Positions 35,246 through 42,063 of a DNA stretch of 64,000 nt are shown in pieces. Location: positions 124,001 through 188,000 of the forward strand of contig JALSRK010000028.1 in the NCBI GenBank assembly GCA_026984795.1. The letters run 5' to 3'. The position numbers and the translations under genes are program-made. Each line of letters opens with the position of its first letter. Position 1 is the first letter of the stretch. The notes under the pieces are model-generated. The model did not search any database. It saw only the letters and a list, made by a program, of their open reading frames with translations, and was not told the DNA's origin. This stretch comes from Solibacteraceae bacterium. Lineage in GTDB: Bacteria; Acidobacteriota; Terriglobia; Bryobacterales; Bryobacteraceae.

Positions 35246-36334
35246 ATGTCGGACAAGAGCCAACGCACGGAACCACCGACCCAACGGCGCCTCGAAAAGG
35301 CCCGCAAGGAGGGCACTTTCCCCGTCAGCCGGGATTTCGTTTCTTCTCTTCAGTTCGTCGCTTTCGTCGGTCTGGTGGCGGCTTTCGGCCCGGAGGCGGT
35401 CGGCGGTCTGGGCCGCCTCACCCGCTCGCTGCTGCGGTTCGGCTTCGAACAACCACTCACCCCAGCGGCCGTCGAGCACGTCTTCGCCGGCCTCCTGGCC
35501 CCGGCCTGCCTGCCGTTGATGGGAGCCGGCGCCTTGCTTGTGGTTCTTGGCCTGGGTGTCCAACTGGCCACCACCGGGATGGGATTCGCTGTGGCCAAGC
35601 TCCGCCCGGATTTCAGCCGCCTCGATCCGGCCAAGCGCCTGCGGAACCTGCCCCGCCAGAACGTGCCGCAGTTCCTGCAGGCGGCCATCCTGCTGCCCTT
35701 GTTTCTCGCCATCGTCTATGCGCTCGCAGCCGGCGACCTGCCCGCGCTGCTGGCACTGCCGCTGATGGGCGCTCCAGCCGCCATGGCCGAAGTCGGGCGC
35801 ATCCTCCAGGAGCTGCTCTGGAGGGCCGCCGCGGCCTTTCTTGTCCTGGGTGCGATCGATCTTTTCCGGCAGCGCCGCCGCTACCGCGAGGACTTGAAGA
35901 TGACGAAGCAGGAGGTCCGCGACGAGCTCAAGGAGGTCGAAGGCGACCCCCGGACCAAAGCCCGAATCCGCCGCCTCCAGAGGGCCTTGCTCGAACGGCG
36001 CATGATGGACGGCGTCGCCCGCTCCACCGCCGTCATCGTCAACCCCACCCATTACGCGGTGGCGATCCGCTACGAGCCCGCCTCGATGGGCGCGCCGCGG
36101 GTCCTCGCCAAGGGCAAGAACTATCTCGCCCGGCGCATCCGCGAAAAGGCTCTGGAGCACGAGATCCCCATCATCGAGAACCCACCGCTGGCGCGGGCGC
36201 TCTACGAAGCGGTGGAGGTCGGCCAGGAGATTCCCGTGCACCTGTACCGCGCCGTGGCCGAAATCCTGGCCTACATCTATCGGGTCATGGGCGGGCGGCT
36301 GCCTGGCGCCGAAGAACGAAGAGCGTGGAGATAG
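35246..36334 (+). CDS. flhB: Flagellar export switch protein FlhB
   Basis: 362 residues. N-terminal SDKSQRTEPPTQRRLEKARK and EGTFPVSRDF, four membrane helices, the linker YREDLKMTKQEVRDELKEVE and the self-cleaving N266-P-T-H motif (VNPTHYAVAIRY), followed by GAPRVLAKGKNYLARRIREK and IPIIENPPLARALYEAVEVG. FlhB sets export specificity and interacts with FliK, encoded upstream. Ribosome site TGAGGGGAT; three bases separate it from flhA. Confidence 0.97.
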   Translation: MSDKSQRTEPPTQRRLEKARKEGTFPVSRDFVSSLQFVAFVGLVAAFGPEAVGGLGRLTRSLLRFGFEQPLTPAAVEHVFAGLLAPACLPLMGAGALLVVLGLGVQLATTGMGFAVAKLRPDFSRLDPAKRLRNLPRQNVPQFLQAAILLPLFLAIVYALAAGDLPALLALPLMGAPAAMAEVGRILQELLWRAAAAFLVLGAIDLFRQRRRYREDLKMTKQEVRDELKEVEGDPRTKARIRRLQRALLERRMMDGVARSTAVIVNPTHYAVAIRYEPASMGAPRVLAKGKNYLARRIREKALEHEIPIIENPPLARALYEAVEVGQEIPVHLYRAVAEILAYIYRVMGGRLPGAEERRAWR

Positions 36335-36337
36335 AGC

Positions 36338-38491
36338 ATGGCTGCACCCAGTTCCGCCGTACAATCGGTCCGCGACGCCCCGCCTCCGGTGGCCGAGGCC
36401 CGGAACAGGTCACGGAGCTCCGGGAGCCCCGCCCCGGTGGCGGCCGGTTTCCGCTTCGCCTTCCCGAGCGCCGGCTTGGGCGATCTGGCCGTCCCCATCG
36501 CCGTGCTGGGCATCGTCCTGGCGATGGTTACGCCGGTGCCCCCGGCGCTGCTCGACATCTTGATCAGCGCCAATATCACTGTCTCGGTCATCGTCCTGCT
36601 GGTTTCGATGTACATCACCAGACCGGTCGAGTTCAGCGTCTTCCCCACCACCCTGCTGCTGCTCACCATGTTCCGCCTCGCTCTGAACATCTCTTCCTCC
36701 CGGCTGATCCTCCTCAACGGAAACGCGGGCACCTCGGCCGCGGGAGAGGTGATCGAAGCCTTCGGCAACTTCGTGGTCGGCGGCAGTTACATCATCGGCG
36801 CCGTGATCTTCCTGGTCCTCATCGCCATCCAGTACGTGGTCATCAACCACGGCGCCGTGCGCATCTCCGAGGTCACCGCCCGCTTCACCCTGGACGCCAT
36901 GCCGGGCAAGCAGATGTCGATCGATTCGGACCTGAACGCCGGTCTCATCGATGAAGCCGGGGCCCGCCGGCGCCGGAAGGAACTGGCTGCCGAGTCAGAG
37001 TTCTACGGCGCCATGGACGGCGCTTCGCGCTTTACCCAGCGCGACGCCGTAGCCAGCATCATCATCACCGCCATCAACATCGTGGCGGGCTTCCTGATCG
37101 GCGTGTTCCAGCACGGCATGGACCTGCTCACCGCGCTCCAGACCTACACCGTGCTCACCATCGGCGACGGCCTGGTGACCGTCATTCCGGCGCTGATGAT
37201 CTCGGTTTCCGGCGGTCTCATCGTCACCCGCGCCGGCGCCGATGCTCGCCTCGGCGCCGAATTCCGCCGTCAGGTCTTCGGCAACGTCCAGCCCCTCTAC
37301 CTCGCCGGTGCAGTGCTGGTGGCGATGGCCGCCTTCCCCGGTCTGCCCAAGATCCCTTTTCTCATCCTTGGCGCCTCCGTCGGCGGCTACGCCTGGCGGG
37401 CGAGCCGGAAAGCGATCACTGCCAAAGAAATGGCGCCCCGGAAGGCGGCGAAGCCGGCGCGTGAGAGCCTTGAAGATCTGCTGCGAGTCGAGCCGCTGGC
37501 GATCGAAGTCGGGCTCGGGCTGGTCCGTCTCGTCGAGGGCGGCTCCGATTCTCCCCTGTTGCGCCGCATCGCGGCCATCCGCCGGCAGCTCGCCTCCGAG
37601 CTCGGCTACCTGCTGCCGCCGGTCCGGGTCACCGACAACCTCAACCTGAAAGCCGGCGAATACGTGATCTGCCTCAAAGGCGTGGAGGTGGCCCGCTATG
37701 AGCTGCAGCTCGGCTGCGAGCTGGCCATCCAGCCCGCCGACGGCAAGGCCGCCAAGATCGAGGGGACGCCGGCGCGGGAGCCGGCCTTCGGAATCCCCGC
37801 CCTGTGGGTGCCCGCGGCGCATGCCGAAGCGGCCCGCAAGGCCGGTTACACCGTCGTGGACGCCACCAGCCTGCTGGGAACACACCTGGCCGAGATGGCC
37901 CGGACTTTCGCCCACGAACTCTTTTCGCGCCAGGACGCCAAGGCGGTGCTGGAACGCGTCGCCGCCAGCCATCCCCGCGTGGTGGAGGACCTGGTACCAA
38001 AATTGCTGCCCCTCAGTACGGTGCAGAAGGTTTTGCAGAATTTGTTGCGCGAACGGGTTTCAATCCGGGACAGCGTTTCCATTTTGGAAGCTCTCGGCGA
38101 GGCCGCGCACATTACCCGTAACCCGGTGCTGCTGACCGAGTACGTGCGTCAGGCCATCCGGCGCATGATCGTCAAGCCGTACCTGAACTCCCGCCGCGAG
38201 CTCCCCGCTTTCCTGCTCGGTGGAGAGCTCGACGGGGAAATCGAAGCGGCGGTGGAGCACGGCGAGCACACCAGCCACTTGAACCTGCCGCCCGTTCGGG
38301 TCCGCGAGATCCTCGAACGAATTACCAAGACCGTCGGAGAGGCGGCCACGCCGGTGGTGCTGCTGGCCGGTTCCGGGTCGCGCTTCTTCGTCCGGCAGAT
38401 CGCCGAGCCGGCCCTGCGCAATCTTGTGGTCATCGCTCACGGGGAAGTCCCCGCCGAGGTCAAGGTGGTCTCGCTGGGTGTTGTGCAATGA
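36338..38491 (+). CDS. flhA: Flagellar export gate protein FlhA
   Basis: 717 residues, about 20-30 more than usual because of an N-terminal Pro/Arg-rich extension (VQSVRDAPPPVAEARNRSRS). Eight membrane helices include TVSVIVLLVSMYITRPVEFS, PTTLLLLTMFRLALNISSSR and the FHIPEP signature region RISEVTARFTLDAMPGKQMS with IDSDLNAGLIDEAGARRRRK. The cytoplasmic domain has VRVTDNLNLKAGEYVICLKG, TVVDATSLLGTHLAEMARTF and a C-terminal VRQIAEPALRNLVVIAHGEV. It is the nonameric docking platform for export substrates. Confidence 0.97.
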   Translation: MAAPSSAVQSVRDAPPPVAEARNRSRSSGSPAPVAAGFRFAFPSAGLGDLAVPIAVLGIVLAMVTPVPPALLDILISANITVSVIVLLVSMYITRPVEFSVFPTTLLLLTMFRLALNISSSRLILLNGNAGTSAAGEVIEAFGNFVVGGSYIIGAVIFLVLIAIQYVVINHGAVRISEVTARFTLDAMPGKQMSIDSDLNAGLIDEAGARRRRKELAAESEFYGAMDGASRFTQRDAVASIIITAINIVAGFLIGVFQHGMDLLTALQTYTVLTIGDGLVTVIPALMISVSGGLIVTRAGADARLGAEFRRQVFGNVQPLYLAGAVLVAMAAFPGLPKIPFLILGASVGGYAWRASRKAITAKEMAPRKAAKPARESLEDLLRVEPLAIEVGLGLVRLVEGGSDSPLLRRIAAIRRQLASELGYLLPPVRVTDNLNLKAGEYVICLKGVEVARYELQLGCELAIQPADGKAAKIEGTPAREPAFGIPALWVPAAHAEAARKAGYTVVDATSLLGTHLAEMARTFAHELFSRQDAKAVLERVAASHPRVVEDLVPKLLPLSTVQKVLQNLLRERVSIRDSVSILEALGEAAHITRNPVLLTEYVRQAIRRMIVKPYLNSRRELPAFLLGGELDGEIEAAVEHGEHTSHLNLPPVRVREILERITKTVGEAATPVVLLAGSGSRFFVRQIAEPALRNLVVIAHGEVPAEVKVVSLGVVQ

Positions 38492-38534
38492 ACTCTGCCG
38501 TCGCCGGTGAGCGGATACGAAGAGGACGGTGCCG

Positions 38535-39740
38535 ATGAAACTGAAATCCTTTTTTGCTGACAGCGTCGAGGCGGCCCTCGAGAGAGCGCGGAAGGAGCTT
38601 GGTCCAGAGGCATTGCTCGTCTACTCTCGGGAGGCGCCGCCGGAGGCCCGGGGCCTGGGCGCATACGAGGTGGTCTTCGCCGCGTCGGCCGGAGAGGGGA
38701 TCCCGGGAACCGCCGGCCCGGCGCCTGGAGGCAGGGCGACGGCGGCAGAGGGCTCCGGGGAAGCCTGCGGCGCGCTGGTCTCGGCGGAGTTGGGCGAGCT
38801 GCGGCGCCAGGTAGGCCGGCTGGCGGCGGCGTTGGCTCGCTCGAGCGTAGTCGCGCCGCCGCCGGGGAGCTTCGCCGAAGCCGCTGAGGCCGCTTCCGAG
38901 GGGCTGATCGAGGCGGGACTGGACGATGGTTTCCTGGCCGGGCTGATGGGGCGGCTGCAGGCGCGGTTCGAGCGGCAGAAACCGCCGGAGGGGCCGGCGT
39001 TGCCGGCGGCGGTCGGCGGCTGGCTCCGCGAGGAGATCGAGGCGGCCCTGCCCGTGGCCGGCGCCGAGGAGGACGGCCTCGGCGAGCAGGCCGTGCTGCT
39101 GGCTGGGCCGCCGGGCTCCGGTAAGACGACCACGCTGGCCAAGCTGGCCGCGCGCTACGGCGTCGAACGGGGCCGCCGGGTGCGGCTGCTTTCCCTCGAC
39201 GGCGGGCGGGTGGGCGCCGCTCACGAGATCCGGGCCTACGCGGCGATTCTCGGCGCCGGCTGCCGGTTTCTCGAAGCGCCGTCGGAGCTGGCCGCGGCTG
39301 CCCTCGACGGCGCCCCTGGGGAGCTGACGCTGATCGACACTCCCGGCTATGCCGGCTCCGACGGCGAGGCTCTGGCGGAGTTGGGCGCTGCCCTCACCCG
39401 GCAGCCGCCCATCGACGTCCATCTGGTCCTGCCGGCGACGATGAAGCCTGCCGACCTGCGCCGGGCGGCGGAGCGGTTCCGACCGTTGCGGCCGGATCGG
39501 CTGATCTTCACCCGTTTGGACGAGACCGCGTCGCCGGGCTCCGCCGTCGCGGAAGCGATCCGCTCCCGGCTCCCGGTGTCGTTTCTGAGCGTTGGGCGGC
39601 GGATCCCCGAGGATCTTGAGGAGGCGAGCGCCGGGCGTCTCGTCGAGCTGCTCGCCGGCGGCGTCGCGAGGCGGCTGGCCGGGCTGTGGAACGCTGAGCG
39701 CCGGCCTGCCGCCGGAGCCGGCCGCGCGGCCGCCGCCTGA
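38535..39740 (+). CDS. flhF: Flagellar biosynthesis GTPase FlhF
   Basis: 401 residues. The N-terminal B domain MKLKSFFADSVEAALERARK, with ELGPEALLVYSRE, is followed by a variable linker and an SRP-type GTPase domain with P-loop AGPPGSGKTTTLAKLAARYG (G191-T198), LLSLDGGRVGAAHEIRAYA, LIDTPGYAGSD and LIFTRLDETASPGSAV. The G motifs deviate from the common GPTGVGKTTT, DTAG and TKLDE forms. FlhF places polar flagella and recruits FliF. ATG 38535 has AGAGGA 8 bases upstream. No FlhG/YlxH ATPase follows, unlike the usual order; fliA comes next. Confidence 0.92.
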   Translation: MKLKSFFADSVEAALERARKELGPEALLVYSREAPPEARGLGAYEVVFAASAGEGIPGTAGPAPGGRATAAEGSGEACGALVSAELGELRRQVGRLAAALARSSVVAPPPGSFAEAAEAASEGLIEAGLDDGFLAGLMGRLQARFERQKPPEGPALPAAVGGWLREEIEAALPVAGAEEDGLGEQAVLLAGPPGSGKTTTLAKLAARYGVERGRRVRLLSLDGGRVGAAHEIRAYAAILGAGCRFLEAPSELAAAALDGAPGELTLIDTPGYAGSDGEALAELGAALTRQPPIDVHLVLPATMKPADLRRAAERFRPLRPDRLIFTRLDETASPGSAVAEAIRSRLPVSFLSVGRRIPEDLEEASAGRLVELLAGGVARRLAGLWNAERRPAAGAGRAAAA

Positions 39741-39778
39741 GGGGTCCGGGAAAGCCGATGAGGGCTGGTGGAGTATCG

Positions 39779-40525
39779 ATGCATCCCTACAAGGCAGCTT
39801 CGGAGTCCAAGGCGGAAGAGCGGGAGCGCCTGATCCTCGAGCACCTGCCTCAGGTGCGCTTGATCGCCCGTAGGATTCATGAGCGGTTGCCCGAAAGTGT
39901 CAGTCTGGACGACTTGATCTCGACCGGGATCGTCGGCCTGATCTCAGCCATCGACAACTTCGACGCCCGCCACAAAGTCAAGCTCAAGACTTACGCCGAG
40001 TACAAGATTCGGGGCGCGATCCTCGATAGCCTGCGCGGGCTTGACTGGGCGCCGAGAAAACAGCGTAAGAAGGCCAAGCAGATCGAGGCGGCCATCGCCG
40101 TCCTGGAGCAGAAGCTGCAACGCAGCCCGTCCGAAGAGGAGATCGCTTCCGAGCTCGGCATCGACCTGGACGAGTACCACTCCTGGCTGGTCGACGTACG
40201 CGGCGTCAATCTCGGCAGCCTGGAAGCCGTCACCGGCGAAGAGGACGGCCGCGACCTGCTCCAGTTCATCTCCGACAGCGAAGAGCACTGGCCCTCACGC
40301 CTGGTGGAGCGCTCCGAACTCGAACGGGTTCTGGCCGAGGCGATCGAGAAGATGCCCTACATCGAGCGGACGATACTTAGCCTGTACTACTACGAGGAAC
40401 TCACGTTGCGCGAGGTGGCCAAGATCGTAAAGCTGCATGAGTCCCGGGTCTCGCAGCTCAAGAGCCAGGCGATTCTGCGCCTGCGCAGCTACATCCAGAA
40501 ACGCTGGCCGGGAGGGCGCGACTAA
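39779..40525 (+). CDS. fliA: FliA/WhiG-family sigma factor (sigma-28)
   Basis: 248 residues. Region 2 is ERERLILEHLPQVRLIARRI, LDDLISTGIVGLISAIDNFD and FKTYA-like LKTYAEYKIRGAILDSLRGL with DWAPRKQRKK; region 3 is LEQKLQRSPSEEEIASELGI; region 4 is MPYIERTILSLYYYEELTLR and EVAKIVKLHESRVSQLKSQA. The factor directs RNA polymerase to late flagellar genes. I chose ATG 39779 because GGTGGAG lies 6 bases upstream; ATG 39758 is an alternative. No anti-sigma factor FlgM was found in the window. Confidence 0.95.
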   Translation: MHPYKAASESKAEERERLILEHLPQVRLIARRIHERLPESVSLDDLISTGIVGLISAIDNFDARHKVKLKTYAEYKIRGAILDSLRGLDWAPRKQRKKAKQIEAAIAVLEQKLQRSPSEEEIASELGIDLDEYHSWLVDVRGVNLGSLEAVTGEEDGRDLLQFISDSEEHWPSRLVERSELERVLAEAIEKMPYIERTILSLYYYEELTLREVAKIVKLHESRVSQLKSQAILRLRSYIQKRWPGGRD

Positions 40526-40564
40526 GCGGTCCGGCGGTTGGGCCGCCGAAGAAGGACGGCAGCC

Positions 40565-41410
40565 ATGGAAGCCAAGGAATCAAGCAGCGCCGCACGCATC
40601 CTGGAATGGGTTGCCGAAGAGTGGCGGAAGACCGTCGCCGCCATCTTGGAAACCTTTATCGGGGAGGCGGTGGAAACCAGCGCCGCGTCCGGGTCGCCCC
40701 CGGAAGGGCTATCCTGGCAGCGAATCGACTTCGACCTTGCTCCAGGAGCATCCGTCTTCGTGGGTGTGGATCCGGAGGACCGGAACCGGATTGCCGGGGC
40801 GATGCTCGAGGCTACTTCAGGCTCCTCCGGGGCCCAGGACGAGGCCGAGGCGGCGGCCGTTTGCGAGGAGTGTTTTTCACAAGCGGCGGCCGGGTTGGCT
40901 CAGGCGTTGACTAGCCGCCTGGGCGGGGAAACGGCGCCCAGCGGGAAGACCGAAGCGCCTCCCCCGCCGGGGACCTCCTTCCGGGTGGTGACGGTCCGGC
41001 TGCCCGGCGGCGCCGAAGCATCCCAATGGCTGGCGGTGTCCGCCGCGCTGGCGGATGTCGTTTCGGCGCCGCAAGCCCCCGCTCCCGACGCTCCACTGGA
41101 ACCGCCGCGGGAACGCGCCCGCCTCGGTCCAGGGGTTTCCGGCGATTCTTGCGGGGGCGTCGAGGTGCTCCTCGATGTCGAACTCCCGGTCAGCGCCTCG
41201 TTCGGGCGGGCCCACCTGCCGCTCAAGGACGTGCTGAAACTGACTTCTGGCTCCATCGTGGAACTCAACCGTTCGGTTTCCGAGCCGGTGGAGATCATCG
41301 TCAACAACTGTGTCATCGCCCGCGGCGAGGTTGTCGTCGTCGAGGGCAATTACGGCGTGCGCATCACCGAGATCATCAGCCGTTGCGAACGGCTCCGCAC
41401 ACTGATTTGA
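40565..41410 (+). CDS. FliY/FliN-like protein with C-terminal SpoA domain
   Basis: 281 residues. The N-terminal 150 residues (ILEWVAEEWRKTVAAILETF, EAAAVCEECFSQAAAGLAQA) suggest a degenerate CheC/FliM-like helical domain. A Pro/Ala-rich linker follows, then a clear SpoA domain: VLLDVELPVSASFGRAHLPL, KDVLKLTSGSIVELNRSVSE and VIARGEVVVVEGNYGVRITE. This layout is that of FliY, a switch component that may also dephosphorylate CheY; CheC active-site motifs are not apparent. It is a second FliN-type protein beside the one at 32896. ATG 40565 has AAGGA about 9 bases upstream. Confidence 0.82.
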   Translation: MEAKESSSAARILEWVAEEWRKTVAAILETFIGEAVETSAASGSPPEGLSWQRIDFDLAPGASVFVGVDPEDRNRIAGAMLEATSGSSGAQDEAEAAAVCEECFSQAAAGLAQALTSRLGGETAPSGKTEAPPPPGTSFRVVTVRLPGGAEASQWLAVSAALADVVSAPQAPAPDAPLEPPRERARLGPGVSGDSCGGVEVLLDVELPVSASFGRAHLPLKDVLKLTSGSIVELNRSVSEPVEIIVNNCVIARGEVVVVEGNYGVRITEIISRCERLRTLI

Positions 41411-41431
41411 ACCTTTGGGGAGACGCGAGAT

Positions 41432-41821
41432 ATGGAGAACCTGATCTTGCTTCTGTTGGTGGATGGCCTGCTGGCCGCCGGGCTCTTGCTGGCGGCCGGC
41501 CTGTTCCTGGCCTCGAAAAGAGAGATCGCCCGCGTGGCTCTCCGCCGCCGGCGCGGCGATGAAGCCCTGGCGCAGTCCCTGGACCAGCTCAGGAAGGAAC
41601 TCGAAGCCCTGCGCGCCGGGGCCGCCGAGCTGGATCGCCGGCTGCGTGAGCTTCCCGTTTCGGCCGCCCCGGAGGCCGAGATGGACCCCGTCCGGCGCTC
41701 CCAGGTGCTCCGCATGCACCGCCGCGGAGAACGGCCCGAACAGATCGCCGCCGTCCTGGGGCTGCCGCGGGGCGAAGTCGATCTGTTGCTGAAACTGCAA
41801 CGCATCTCGAACGCCGCCTGA
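41432..41821 (+). CDS. SwrB/DUF2802-like flagellar-operon membrane protein
   Basis: 129 residues: an N-terminal membrane helix (LILLLLVDGLLAAGLLLAAG), a coiled coil (SLDQLRKELEALRAGAAELD) and a C-terminal helix-turn-helix-like segment (QVLRMHRRGERPEQIAAVLG, LPRGEVDLLLKLQ). This arrangement matches the small SwrB/YlxL and DUF2802 proteins found at the end of flagellar operons after fliY/fliA, where SwrB promotes flagellar assembly. The match is by architecture and context rather than by residue conservation. It ends the rightward flagellar operon. Confidence 0.7.
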   Translation: MENLILLLLVDGLLAAGLLLAAGLFLASKREIARVALRRRRGDEALAQSLDQLRKELEALRAGAAELDRRLRELPVSAAPEAEMDPVRRSQVLRMHRRGERPEQIAAVLGLPRGEVDLLLKLQRISNAA

Positions 41822-42040
41822 CTCTCGAACGCTCGTTCGGCGCCGCCGGGAGCCGCAGGATCGGCGTCCCGTCGGGTCCCAACGGTCGCGCTGTCGTCGA
41901 TGGCCGGTCGGTGCGATCCCCGACACGCAGCCTCCCGCCCTTCAGCCGTTGGCGCTCCCTCTGGCGTTGGAACCCACCGCGGTTGGCGGACCATCTTACA
42001 TTGGACAGGCCTCTGCCGCCCATGGCGACGTCCCCGGTAG

Positions 42041-42046
42041 TACAAT
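42041..42046 (+). promoter_or_regulatory. TACAAT -10-like element upstream of the heparinase-like gene
   Basis: TACAAT ends 17 bases before ATG 42064, with GGAGG (42053-42057) between. No convincing -35 was seen at 16-18 bases. The preceding flagellar operon ends 220 bases upstream, so a separate promoter is expected here. Confidence 0.4.
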
Positions 42047-42063
42047 GCCCGCGGAGGCCGTTG

